This document shows positions 1 to 7,581 of a stretch of 64,000 bases of DNA, in pieces. The stretch is from Flavobacterium urumqiense. GTDB taxonomy: Bacteria; Bacteroidota; Bacteroidia; Flavobacteriales; Flavobacteriaceae. The DNA lies in NCBI RefSeq assembly GCF_900108015.1, contig NZ_FNVP01000009.1, forward strand, positions 96,019-160,018, given 5' to 3'. Numbering within the stretch: position 1 is the stretch's first letter; every line of letters starts with the position of its first letter. A program made the position numbers and the translations under genes. Below the pieces are notes generated by a model. That model worked only from the letters and a program-made list of their open reading frames with translations. It did no database searches and had not been told where the DNA came from.

Positions 1-229
1 TTTAGCCATTGTTAGAGAGAGTGCCTTTTGGCAGTCTCTTCGGATTTTATCCACGGTCGTTAGAAGAGAATGACGTGAGGAATTCTCTTCTAACGAATTG
101 TGCTTGTGGCAGTGGCTAAAATTCAAGACAAGTACCAACCGATAAATCCTAATTAAACCCGTCAGAGTTTTTTCCGAAGGAAAAAATGATGTAGCCATTA
201 CCACAAGCACGTGTTACCGGATGTACGGC
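1..229. repeat. Nested inverted repeats, attC-like
   Basis: Several inverted repeats are packed together. Bases 1-11 pair with 110-120 (one mismatch) and enclose two hairpins: one around 12-40 and one with perfect 15-bp arms at 57-71 and 82-96. A second long arm pair, 100-117 with 193-210, matches at 16 of 18 positions and competes with the first pairing; its spacer holds a further hairpin near 170-188. TAAC lies just outside the left arm (91-94) and GTTA just outside the right arm (213-216), as the AAC and GTT triplets do in integron attC sites. The full 7-base core boxes are not complementary, so the likeness is architectural only. The element probably continues left of the window. Confidence 0.5.
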
Positions 230-254
230 AATTATTAATTCAAAATATTAAATT

Positions 255-554
255 ATGTATTTCAAATGTAAAAATTCTTATCAGCCAGAAAATGGAGTTT
301 GGTGGCTTTATGCAAAAATCATAAAACACAATGATGAAGATACTTGTCAAGTTTTTGAGTTTCAAAGAACTTCAAGAGAAAATGAATTTGTTGCAGGATT
401 AGCAACGCCTTTCGCAGGTTCAGTTGATACAAATAAATACACTTATTATCAGGATTTATTTGATGAAATTAGTAAAGAAGAATTTGAAGACGCTCTTAAA
501 TTATTTATGGAAGATTTCAATAATTATATGGACTTCATTCGTTGTAGCCCGTAG
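255..554 (+). CDS. Small hypothetical protein (cassette-like)
   Basis: A 99-residue acidic, aromatic-rich protein of no family I recognise; there is no signal peptide or membrane segment. It begins shortly after the inverted-repeat block and ends just before a tyrosine recombinase on the same strand. The gene is bracketed by an imperfect inverted repeat: GTTACCGGATGTAC near 213-226 and GTATATACGGTAAC near 554-567 (12 of 14 positions complementary). A single promoterless gene between such repeats resembles a mobile gene cassette, but function is unknown. Confidence 0.55.
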   Translation: MYFKCKNSYQPENGVWWLYAKIIKHNDEDTCQVFEFQRTSRENEFVAGLATPFAGSVDTNKYTYYQDLFDEISKEEFEDALKLFMEDFNNYMDFIRCSP

Positions 555-619
555 TATATACGGTAACTACTATATATAAATACCATCTGTAAGTACTAAT
601 AAAAATAACACCTAAGACT

Positions 620-1423
620 ATGAACATCGGAAAGTATGTGGAATTGTATTCCGAAGATTTAAAGCTGAAAAACTATTCTGACAATACTATCTCTAATTAT
701 AGTAATCAGGTAAAATTGTTTTTGGAATATTTTAACAAAGTAGCTAGCAAGCCTTCTGAAATTTCAGAGAAACAGATCAAGCAATGGTTACTGTTGGCCA
801 ACTCAATCAACGGTAGGAAACATCGAATTTCTGCCGTGAAGTTGTTTTATAAGCTCACAGGTAAACAGCCATTAAAATTCAAGCATATCGAATACCCAAG
901 ATCCGAGAGAAAACTTCCTCAAATTATCGAAAAGGAATTTTTGCTGGATGCGATCTCTAAAATTACAAATGCAAAACATAAAGCAATTATAGCACTGGCT
1001 TATTCAACAGGAATGCGAGTTTCGGAAGTTTGCAACCTTAAAATATCCGATATTGACAGTAAAAGAATGATTATTATCATTCGCCAAAGCAAAGGTAGGA
1101 AAGATAGAATTGTAGGACTGTCGGATAAAATTTTAGAAATTTTAAGAATTTATTTTACAGAATATCAACCAAAAGAATTTCTGTTTAACGGACAATTCGA
1201 TTTGCAATATTCGCACACAAGCTGCAACCAGATTGTAAAGAAATATCTAGGCAAAGAATATCACTTTCATTTATTGCGACATTCAAACGCTACAGCATTA
1301 TTAGAAGCAGGAACTGACTTGAGAATCATTCAGAAGCATCTTGGACATGCAAGTAGCAAAACGACTGAAATATACACCCACGTAAGTACAAATGTTTTGT
1401 CAAAAATGGCATTACCTATTTAA
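620..1423 (+). CDS. Tyrosine recombinase (XerC/XerD-like)
   Basis: A 267-residue phage-integrase-family site-specific recombinase. The N-terminal SAM-like core-binding domain covers about residues 5-85 and the catalytic domain about 100-260. Catalytic residues are visible: Arg133 (GMRVSEV), His217 and Arg220 (HLLRH), His243 (LGH) and the nucleophile Tyr252 (EIYTH). The extra domain typical of integron integrases is not apparent. It follows the small cassette-like gene and the inverted-repeat block on the same strand and ends before a strong terminator. It is unlike the 403-residue prophage integrase at 26226, so it probably acts on its own local sites rather than on prophage excision. Confidence 0.88.
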   Translation: MNIGKYVELYSEDLKLKNYSDNTISNYSNQVKLFLEYFNKVASKPSEISEKQIKQWLLLANSINGRKHRISAVKLFYKLTGKQPLKFKHIEYPRSERKLPQIIEKEFLLDAISKITNAKHKAIIALAYSTGMRVSEVCNLKISDIDSKRMIIIIRQSKGRKDRIVGLSDKILEILRIYFTEYQPKEFLFNGQFDLQYSHTSCNQIVKKYLGKEYHFHLLRHSNATALLEAGTDLRIIQKHLGHASSKTTEIYTHVSTNVLSKMALPI

Positions 1424-1504
1424 AACCAAACCCCATGAAATAACAAAAAACCCCTCAAGCGATGGTATAAATAATTTTATGCTTTCTGTAGACGAAATCG
1501 CTAT

Positions 1505-1542
1505 AAACCCACCAGTGAACAACAGTAACTGGTGGGTTTTTT
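1505..1542 (+). terminator. Rho-independent terminator after recombinase
   Basis: A perfect hairpin with 12-bp arms (1505-1516 and 1528-1539) and an 11-base loop is followed by a run of T. It closes the recombinase transcript about 80 bases after its stop codon. Confidence 0.85.
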
Positions 1543-1561
1543 GGTTACGCTTCCTTCCTAC

Positions 1562-1636
1562 ATGCCACAATGGGCCGGTAATTAAATTATAGATGCTAAA
1601 ATAGTACTATATGCCGCCCTGGGACGGTAATTAAAT
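1562..1636. repeat. Short direct repeat, two copies
   Basis: Two copies of about 25 bases start 49 bases apart (1563-1587 and 1612-1636). They share TGCC, TGGG and CGGTAATTAAAT and differ mainly at four central bases. They lie between the recombinase terminator and the prophage genes and could be recombinase arm sites or the edge of a mobile element. The gap from 1424 to 2084 contains no convincing gene. Confidence 0.5.
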
Positions 1637-1761
1637 ACACCTAACTATACTATGAATATCGATACACCTCAAAAATTCCAAATTTTGGAACCCCCCCGAA
1701 CCCCCTAATTTTAAAAAATTTTACAAATTTTTCATTTGCTGTAAAAAAGAGAGTAAAAAAG

Positions 1762-1992
1762 TTCCACAGTTCCACAAATAAAAATATACTTTTTATAATA
1801 GATATTATCTATTTGATTTATAGTATATTAAGTCTAAATAAGTATTGTTTTTATTTGTGGAACTATGTGGAATTCTTGTGGAACTTGTGGAACTATTTTT
1901 TAGGGTTCCCACAAATCAACCTATAGTTCCACAGGTTCTGTATACTGTTTTACACTTAAAGTGCTGAAAGTCAGTTTTGTGGAATTGTGGAA
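1762..1992. repeat. TTCCACA/TGTGGAA iteron-like cluster
   Basis: Nine exact copies of the heptamer lie in 231 bases: TTCCACA at 1762, 1770 and 1927, and TGTGGAA at 1856, 1866, 1877, 1886, 1978 and 1986. One further imperfect copy is at 1906. The four copies from 1856 start 9 to 11 bases apart, close to one helical turn, as expected for a cooperatively bound protein. The surrounding DNA is very AT-rich and non-coding. A replication origin or a regulator-binding array are both possible; no partner protein can be named. Confidence 0.7.
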
Positions 1993-2084
1993 CTTTTTTT
2001 TCTGTTTTTGCATGGTTTTGTAATTAAAAACACTTTTTTTTCACTGTTTTGTTGTAAATTAGTCAAGCCTTAAAAAAAATTTAG

Positions 2085-2549
2085 ATGATTCAAATTTCTA
2101 TTCCTGTAAAAAAACACGTCAAAAAATACTTAATCAAGAAATATGGTGAAATTCATACCATTAGTAAAAAAACATTTTTAGGTTTGTTGCTGCTGGAGTT
2201 GATCAGTAATGAAGCAGACACTTCGGATATTGATTTTAGGGACCATGATAAGTACAAAATGGAGATCCCAGAACTGTATTTTAATACCAAAGGGTTTTCT
2301 GTGAACAGGAAAAAGCTAAAATTCCTAGGTCTTTGCCTTGAAAGGCTCTTTTTTGAAGATTTTTACAGTTTTGTAGATGTGGAATTGGCCAAAGGAAAAG
2401 CAAACGCCTGGCAAAGTGTAAAATTGTTTTTGTTTTTATACAAAATTGATGAAAATGACATGAAGCTAGAAAGCATGTATCGCAACTATCAAAGGCACTG
2501 CGGAGAAAAAATAACTGAAAAAAAATTAAATACCATAGTACGTTCGTAG
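2085..2549 (+). CDS. Conserved hypothetical protein, prophage edge
   Basis: A 154-residue basic protein without signal peptide or membrane helix. It opens with a short strand (IQISIPVKKHVKKYL) followed by mixed helices, and ends with a charged segment (YRNYQRHCGEKITEKK). I do not recognise a family; the size and composition would suit a small nucleic-acid-binding or regulatory protein, which is inference only. It is the first gene after the heptamer array and lies 76 bases before the first structural-type gene, on the same strand, so it might act on the array. Confidence 0.6.
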   Translation: MIQISIPVKKHVKKYLIKKYGEIHTISKKTFLGLLLLELISNEADTSDIDFRDHDKYKMEIPELYFNTKGFSVNRKKLKFLGLCLERLFFEDFYSFVDVELAKGKANAWQSVKLFLFLYKIDENDMKLESMYRNYQRHCGEKITEKKLNTIVRS

Positions 2550-2625
2550 TGTGAAAACCGCCTTAAACCACTGCTGATATGGTGGGAAAATACGACAGTT
2601 TTATAATAATAAATATAAAGAAATT

Positions 2626-3090
2626 ATGACTTTTACTTCTGATGAAAAATTACCCGGTTTTGCTGAATTTGATTTTTATTTGCTGGAAGAAACGGGTAAT
2701 TGGCCCTTTGTAGTTACCGATGTAAATTCGGCACAAATTACATTCACTCCTTACGTAAATGATGTAGAAGCATTGATTGAACCGGATAGTATTGATGTAA
2801 ATGTAAATCCAAAACAATCCGCTGAAGGGACCGTGCAGCAAATTTCGATTGTTTTTAGGTTAATTACTCGAAGTGAAGCCCTGGAACAATTACTGGAACA
2901 ATATGCGAATAAGCCCGGAGTGGGAATTGGAAAATTGAATAATGAATTTAAAAAATTATACGGTACTGATCGTGAACCACTCTATATGAATTATGAGCTA
3001 AACGAAGGTACAAAGGTAGACGGTACGGCTTTTACTGAAGTTCGAATAAAAGGCGAAACCCGCAAACGCCCCGTGTATTATACGCCTTAA
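2626..3090 (+). CDS. Putative phage structural protein, tail-tube-like
   Basis: A 154-residue protein rich in beta strands. Its order of segments (strand-rich start, a central amphipathic helix near residues 85-105, then a beta hairpin and a short C-terminal strand ending RKRPVYYTP) parallels the 188-residue tube-like protein at 6337. Inference: both could be tail-tube or related virion proteins of one fold, but no clear family motif is present. The last codons of this gene are duplicated at 3533-3567, on the far side of the next gene, showing that DNA was inserted between this gene and the protease operon. Confidence 0.55.
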   Translation: MTFTSDEKLPGFAEFDFYLLEETGNWPFVVTDVNSAQITFTPYVNDVEALIEPDSIDVNVNPKQSAEGTVQQISIVFRLITRSEALEQLLEQYANKPGVGIGKLNNEFKKLYGTDREPLYMNYELNEGTKVDGTAFTEVRIKGETRKRPVYYTP

Positions 3091-3146
3091 AATTATTATT
3101 TTGTTTTAATTAATATTAACTTTATAAACCTAAAAAAGAGCAAAAA

Positions 3147-3533
3147 ATGGAAAGTAATAATCTGATTGAACATTCATATGGCACAATTGTTATAAATGGA
3201 GGGAATCCGCTTCAGGGTTGTCCAAAAGATTGGGATGAAGCAAAGTTAATTGAAGAAAAACTAAATGAAAATAAAGAAGAAGAAGAACCGCAATGGAAAT
3301 TTGATTGTGGTTTTAAGCTTGATTATGATAGTTCTATTATAAAAATTAGCAGTCGCTTTTATCCTCCAAAAACTCATTATGGTGAAACATGGGACGGAAC
3401 CGTGAGCGTTTATTTTATGGATAAAAAGATAAAAGAAAAGAAATTTGATTATCCAACTTTAGAAGAACTTCATAAGGAAGTTGAAGATTACGTGAAAAAA
3501 CTTATCAATGACATAGGCACATCCATAGTCTAA
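3147..3533 (+). CDS. Hypothetical cargo (moron) gene
   Basis: A 128-residue acidic soluble protein of unknown function, with an acidic low-complexity stretch (NKEEEEPQ) near residue 45 and a C-terminal amphipathic helix. It lies between two copies of the end of the preceding structural gene (3059-3093 and 3533-3567), so it appears to have been inserted by recombination. It has no role I can infer in virion assembly and is best read as an accessory cargo gene. Confidence 0.6.
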   Translation: MESNNLIEHSYGTIVINGGNPLQGCPKDWDEAKLIEEKLNENKEEEEPQWKFDCGFKLDYDSSIIKISSRFYPPKTHYGETWDGTVSVYFMDKKIKEKKFDYPTLEELHKEVEDYVKKLINDIGTSIV

Positions 3534-3567
3534 CCGCAAAAGGCCTTTGTATTATACGCCTTAAAAT
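3533..3567 (+). repeat. Duplicated 3' end of the upstream gene
   Basis: This stretch matches 3059-3093 at 30 of 35 bases, with the last 20 identical. In the matching frame it encodes RKRPLYYTP and a stop, against RKRPVYYTP and a stop in the intact gene at 2626. Most differences are synonymous, as expected for the tail of a diverged homologue rather than a recent copy. It is the scar of the event that brought in the gene at 3147. Confidence 0.8.
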
Positions 3568-3570
3568 CGC

Positions 3571-3606
3571 TGTCCTATTTTAAGAGGTTGAATAAATGAA
3601 AATTTG
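3571..3606 (+). promoter_or_regulatory. Putative phage late promoter 1
   Basis: TGTCCTATTT at 3571-3580 is followed by TTTG at 3603-3606, the same spacing as in five other copies. It lies 60 bases upstream of the protease/scaffold start and heads the capsid unit (3631-6903). The TAnn half of the usual TAnnTTTG is poor here. Confidence 0.6.
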
Positions 3607-3630
3607 TAAAGTGCAAAAAGCATTTTACAA

Positions 3631-4950
3631 ATGAGTATAAATAATTTACATTCTCTACTTAATGGCCGATGGTTCATTCATGAATCATACGGGCATTCTC
3701 TTTTGCCTTCGCTGAACAACATCTTAAAGGGAAATTCACTTAAGATAGAAAAAGAAGATAAGAAACCTGAATCATTTGTTGTTCAACTGGGCAAATCTCC
3801 TGTTGTTGCGTCTACTTTTAGTAACAGTGACAATAACAATGATTATGTTTTGGTAATGGATTTAAAAAATCCTATTTACAAATACTCCCAAGAATGTGGT
3901 CCACAAGGGACTAAATCTAAAATCAATATTTTAGAGCGATACAAAACTGATCCTTACTGTAAAGGGATTGTTTTAGATATTGATAGCGGTGGTGGTCAAG
4001 TTGCCGGAACTCCTGAATTTTACGATTATATCAGAGAATATACTAAACCAGTTGTAGCTTATACTGATGGTTTGATGTGTTCTGCTGCTTATTATATTGG
4101 TTCGGCATCCGCTTATATTGTAGCAAATAAACGTGCTGATCACATTGGTAGCATCGGTACAATGATTTATTTCATTGATTTTACTGGTTGGTACGAAAAA
4201 GAAGGTGCAAAAGTTATTACTGAATATGCCACAAAATCTACTGAGAAAAACAGGGATTATGAGGAACTTATTAAAGGCAATCCTGAGCCTTATATCAAAA
4301 ATCAATTAGATCCAATTACCGAAGATTTCATTAATGACATCAAAAAAGTAAGATCAACAGTAAACGAAGAAGTTTTTACTGGTAAAACCTATTCAGCTGC
4401 TGACTCCATTACAATGGGATTGGTGGATGAAATTGGAACACTGCAAACGGCAATCGATAAGGTTTTCGAATTGTCAAAAAAATCAAGTAATCAAAATTTA
4501 AATACAGATATGTCTAAACAACTTGTAAACGTACAGGCTGTTTTGGGTTTAGATGCACCGTTGGCTTCAACAGAAGATAATGGCAGCTATTTGAATGCGG
4601 AACAACTGGAAACGGTAGAAAATCGTTTGGTTGAATTGGATGCTTCCAATTCAGCATTACAAACAGAATTAGATGCTGCTTTAGCAAATACTGAAGCACA
4701 GGAACAGTTAACAGCTTCACAAGGTGTTGTTACTGGAATTGAAGCTTCTATTGATGGTATGCTAACATCTGCGGGCTTGGATGTTACAGGAACGCTAACC
4801 GAGAAAGCAACTGCATTAAGTGCAAAAGTTGCCGAAATGGGTGGTAAGGATGGTTCAAACCATACTAATCCTAAAGTTGATGTAAACAATGAAGCAGCTG
4901 CAGCTAATGTGGTTGGTGGTGTTGACATCTCTGGAGCAATGAATAATTAA
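3631..4950 (+). CDS. Prohead protease (S49/SppA-like) fused to scaffold
   Basis: A 439-residue capsid maturation protein. The N-terminal part (about 60-290) is an S49 peptidase: the substrate-groove motif DIDSGGG near residue 115, the nucleophile Ser151 in GLMCSAAYY, and a probable catalytic Lys202 in ATKSTEK. The C-terminal part (about 294-439) is Ala/Glu-rich with a predicted coiled coil near 320-350, as expected of a scaffolding domain. An in-frame Met at residue 294 (4510) could start a separate scaffold protein. The gene sits 19 bases before the major capsid gene and is the first in its unit, under the TGTCCTATTT promoter. Confidence 0.88.
   Translation: MSINNLHSLLNGRWFIHESYGHSLLPSLNNILKGNSLKIEKEDKKPESFVVQLGKSPVVASTFSNSDNNNDYVLVMDLKNPIYKYSQECGPQGTKSKINILERYKTDPYCKGIVLDIDSGGGQVAGTPEFYDYIREYTKPVVAYTDGLMCSAAYYIGSASAYIVANKRADHIGSIGTMIYFIDFTGWYEKEGAKVITEYATKSTEKNRDYEELIKGNPEPYIKNQLDPITEDFINDIKKVRSTVNEEVFTGKTYSAADSITMGLVDEIGTLQTAIDKVFELSKKSSNQNLNTDMSKQLVNVQAVLGLDAPLASTEDNGSYLNAEQLETVENRLVELDASNSALQTELDAALANTEAQEQLTASQGVVTGIEASIDGMLTSAGLDVTGTLTEKATALSAKVAEMGGKDGSNHTNPKVDVNNEAAAANVVGGVDISGAMNN
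4510..4950 (+). CDS. Possible internal-start scaffolding protein
   Basis: ATG at 4510 is in frame within the protease/scaffold gene and falls just where the protease domain ends. Starting here gives a 146-residue product holding only the coiled-coil scaffold part. Lambda C/Nu3 is the known precedent for nested protease and scaffold products. No clear ribosome binding site marks the start, but Bacteroidota often lack one. Confidence 0.35.
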   Translation: MSKQLVNVQAVLGLDAPLASTEDNGSYLNAEQLETVENRLVELDASNSALQTELDAALANTEAQEQLTASQGVVTGIEASIDGMLTSAGLDVTGTLTEKATALSAKVAEMGGKDGSNHTNPKVDVNNEAAAANVVGGVDISGAMNN

Positions 4951-4969
4951 TTAACTAAATTTTTTATAT

Positions 4970-5929
4970 ATGTCAATAATTTCTACAGATATAGTTACGG
5001 CCTTTGGCGCGCGCTACATCAATGAAGGGCAAAATATGGATAGCTTGAAGGAACAAATCCGTCAGCCATCTGTAACGCCATCTTATGCCGTACCCATCAT
5101 TACTGAAAATGATGTGTACCGTTCGTCTAATGCTTCGTTAGGTGAGATTGTTCAAGGTTTCCAAAAAGCATTTACTGCCAAAGGAGATTTGACTTTTACA
5201 CCAAATGAAATTGTTTTGCGTAATGCAAAAATTGATATTTCATTGTATCCGGATGATGTAAAAGGGAAATGGCTTGGATTTTTAGCCTCATTAGACAAAA
5301 CAGCTAGAGCCGAATGGCCTATTGTTCGTTATATGCTGGAAAAACACGTTGTGCCACAAATTCCGCATGACATGGAAACCAAAGCGTATTGGGGCGGTTC
5401 TTATGTTGCACCTACTGCAGGTACTCCAGGAACAACAGCGGGAACGCTTGACGGTTTAAAAAAACAGATTGATGCAGGTTTGCTAGCTGGTAGCATGAAT
5501 GCAATTGCATTGGCTGCATTGCCTACACCGACAACAATGTTTGAAAGCATTGAAGAGTTTACGGATGATATTTTTGCACACAATCCAGTATTGGAAAGTG
5601 TGAAAATGAGAGTTTATGTGGAACCAAAGTTTTTGAAAAACTATTTTAGAGACAAACGTAATACACACGGAAACGATGTGAATTATGTTGCTGGTCAAAA
5701 TACGGTTGATTTCTCCCCAAATATTGAATTGGTTGCATTACCATCAATGGCGGGTTCTGGATACATCTGGGCTACTCCGGTAGAGAATTATGTTCATTTG
5801 CGCAAGCAAAACGGAATGAAAGATCCTAAAGTAGAAGAAGCAAAACGTGAGGTTGCTTTGATGCTTGACTGGTATGAAGGTATCGGGTTTGATTATAACC
5901 AATTGGTTTATGCATTTAAACCAGTTTAA
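4970..5929 (+). CDS. Major capsid protein
   Basis: A 319-residue protein directly after the protease/scaffold gene, the standard place for the major head protein. The N-terminal part is mixed; a hinge rich in Gly, Ala, Pro and Thr lies near residues 145-160, and a long mixed alpha/beta core follows. The last third has many aromatic strands and ends with a helix and a short strand. I assign it mainly from position, size and composition, which fit an HK97-fold capsid protein of Bacteroidota phages. No signal or membrane segment is present. It is probably the most highly expressed gene of the unit. Confidence 0.75.
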   Translation: MSIISTDIVTAFGARYINEGQNMDSLKEQIRQPSVTPSYAVPIITENDVYRSSNASLGEIVQGFQKAFTAKGDLTFTPNEIVLRNAKIDISLYPDDVKGKWLGFLASLDKTARAEWPIVRYMLEKHVVPQIPHDMETKAYWGGSYVAPTAGTPGTTAGTLDGLKKQIDAGLLAGSMNAIALAALPTPTTMFESIEEFTDDIFAHNPVLESVKMRVYVEPKFLKNYFRDKRNTHGNDVNYVAGQNTVDFSPNIELVALPSMAGSGYIWATPVENYVHLRKQNGMKDPKVEEAKREVALMLDWYEGIGFDYNQLVYAFKPV

Positions 5930-5939
5930 TCCTTAGGAT

Positions 5940-6335
5940 ATGTCAAAAGATAAAACAACAACACCAGTAGTCGAAGCGGCTGCTGGTGTTAATACAGTTC
6001 AGAATTTATCATCTGAACAAAATGAAAAAGCGGAAGCGGAAAAAGCAGCAGCGGATAAAGCGGAAGCGGACAAAGTTGCAGCAAATAAAGCGGAAGCGGA
6101 AAAAGCAGCAGCGGATAAGGCAGCAGCAGATTTAGCAGCAACTGAACAATCGCATGAAGCGCAATTAATTCCTTCGGGAATATTTGTTGCTGAAAATGGT
6201 AATTCATTTGAGTTTGCTGTTAGTCAGTTTACCTTCAAAGGGAAAGTCTACACGAAAGAAGAAGCTTTGAGCGATCATGCGGATGTTTTAGAGCATCTGA
6301 TTTCTGTACAATCATTCATCTTAAAAAAAGTATAG
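5940..6335 (+). CDS. Ala/Glu/Lys-repeat phage protein
   Basis: A 131-residue protein. Residues 29-70 consist of repeats of the type AEAEKAAADK, which should form one long charged helix; the DNA is a tandem repeat as well (6028-6140). The C-terminal 55 residues form a compact domain containing FTFKGKVYTKEEAL. It lies between the capsid and tube-like genes, 10 bases after one and 1 base before the other. A head decoration, fibre or connector role is possible but not shown by any motif. Confidence 0.65.
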   Translation: MSKDKTTTPVVEAAAGVNTVQNLSSEQNEKAEAEKAAADKAEADKVAANKAEAEKAAADKAAADLAATEQSHEAQLIPSGIFVAENGNSFEFAVSQFTFKGKVYTKEEALSDHADVLEHLISVQSFILKKV

Positions 6336-6336
6336 T

Positions 6337-6903
6337 ATGGCAGTAGCATTAGAAGATATCGGTGGCGAAAGCTGTGAACCAGTTTCAGGATTAGTCAACA
6401 AAATATATTATGCACTGCATTCTGATTTTTTGACGATTATTGACCCAAAGAAAATATGTGATGCAAATACGCCAGCAAATGTAGCTTCTACTTTTGCGGA
6501 ATTGGCGACTATTGCCACGGCACATGTTTTTAAAACCGGAAAGAAATTCTTTAAGGTAGATTTCGTGACAGAAACAGGGACCATAAAATCAACCCAAATT
6601 GGGGAGAATGGCAGAAGTTTGTTTCAAAACGAATTAGTAATTGAGATTGCTGGATCCGAAGCCGCAGTACTTGGTTTTTGCCGTTGGGTAAAGAATCAGA
6701 AATTAGTAGTTTTGTCAGAAGAATTCGGAACAGGAAATGTGAGACAATTAGGTTCTGCAAGATTGCAGGCTACTGTAAAAGTGGAGCATGCAATCGAACC
6801 AACTTTGGAAGGTAAAAACGCCGCCACAATCACGTTTACCGATAAAAACTTTGGACCCGCTCCAATTTATAAAGGAGCGATTTTATTAACTCCTATGGTT
6901 TAG
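6337..6903 (+). CDS. Putative tail tube or related virion protein
   Basis: A 188-residue beta-rich protein. After a helical start it has a strand-rich core, a central helix around residues 108-120 (GSEAAVLGFCRWV), a beta hairpin and a final strand. That pattern resembles the tail-tube fold, and the shorter protein at 2626 has the same order of elements. The gene is last in the capsid unit and is followed directly by a terminator. A head-completion protein cannot be excluded. Confidence 0.5.
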   Translation: MAVALEDIGGESCEPVSGLVNKIYYALHSDFLTIIDPKKICDANTPANVASTFAELATIATAHVFKTGKKFFKVDFVTETGTIKSTQIGENGRSLFQNELVIEIAGSEAAVLGFCRWVKNQKLVVLSEEFGTGNVRQLGSARLQATVKVEHAIEPTLEGKNAATITFTDKNFGPAPIYKGAILLTPMV

Positions 6904-6940
6904 GCTTTTTTTTATTTTTAAATAGTTTTTGGTTTGGTAG

Positions 6941-6972
6941 AAAAGCGTTCTTTAATTAGAACGCTTTTTTTT
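6941..6972 (+). terminator. Terminator of the capsid unit
   Basis: A hairpin with 10-bp arms (6941-6950, 6959-6968) and a T run, 38 bases after the stop codon of the tube-like gene. It separates the structural unit from the cargo genes that follow. Confidence 0.85.
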
Positions 6973-6973
6973 G

Positions 6974-6981
6974 TAGGTTTG
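6974..6981 (+). promoter_or_regulatory. Host-type promoter of cargo gene
   Basis: TAGGTTTG matches the Bacteroidota TAnnTTTG element and lies 27 bases before the start codon at 7008, right after a terminator. No TGTCCTATTT is present and the TTG element is weak. The cargo genes could thus be expressed from the prophage by the host polymerase. Confidence 0.5.
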
Positions 6982-7007
6982 TAAGACTAATTTTAAAAAA
7001 TTGAGTT

Positions 7008-7565
7008 ATGAAGAAATTATTTTGGTTATTGATTTTTGTTTGTGGAGTGAGTTTTGGTCAGGAAACTGATTTTACATTTTCTAAGGATGGTTTTACGGAT
7101 TTTGTAGTCACGGAATGTCCTGGTAAAACTCAAAATGAATTGTATAAAAAATCGATTGACTGGTTGGCAGTTACTTATAAAAACCCTAAAGAAGTTTTGA
7201 AAGCGCAAATTGAAAATGATTATATCAGGTTTGAAGGTTCAGCTCCAGGGTTAGTCACGATCACTAATTTGATGACATTTAATTATCCTACTACTTATCA
7301 GATAGAAGTTTCCTTTAAAGAGGGTAAATATAAATTTGACGTTACTGAAATAAAATATTACATAGCACCAAGTAAATATGGAGCGGGTGGATGGTATGAT
7401 TTTGGGATAAAAGAAACTACCGAATATTATAATAAAAAAGGTCTTATAAGAGGCAGTTACAAGCAAATGCCAGAAGCGCTTACTAACTATTTTAATAATT
7501 TAAATAAGCAAATGAAAGATTTTTTCATGAGTGATTCTATTCCTAGCAAAAAAAGTGATTGGTAA
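7008..7565 (+). CDS. Secreted DUF4468-like cargo protein
   Basis: A 185-residue exported protein with a signal peptide (Lys-Lys, a hydrophobic stretch, cleavage after SFG near residue 19). The mature part has alternating strands and helices with a central segment on nucleation of conserved-looking FNYPTTYQIEV, resembling DUF4468 proteins common in Bacteroidota; the assignment is from memory of the family. It lies between a terminator and host-type promoter on one side and two small unknown genes on the other, within the late region. A lysogenic conversion role is inference. Confidence 0.65.
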   Translation: MKKLFWLLIFVCGVSFGQETDFTFSKDGFTDFVVTECPGKTQNELYKKSIDWLAVTYKNPKEVLKAQIENDYIRFEGSAPGLVTITNLMTFNYPTTYQIEVSFKEGKYKFDVTEIKYYIAPSKYGAGGWYDFGIKETTEYYNKKGLIRGSYKQMPEALTNYFNNLNKQMKDFFMSDSIPSKKSDW

Positions 7566-7581
7566 TATTAAATAATTTATT

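Noticed and set aside
1..250. CRISPR array or rRNA fragment
   Set aside because: Repeats are inverted and nested, with no regular spacers and no rRNA-like sequence.
1392..1592. 66-codon frame overlapping the recombinase end
   Set aside because: It runs across the recombinase stop and the terminator hairpin; the sequence is that of the terminator in translation.
5940..6335. TolA-like protein because of the Ala/Glu/Lys repeats
   Set aside because: There is no membrane anchor or TolA C-terminal domain, and the gene is in the phage head unit.
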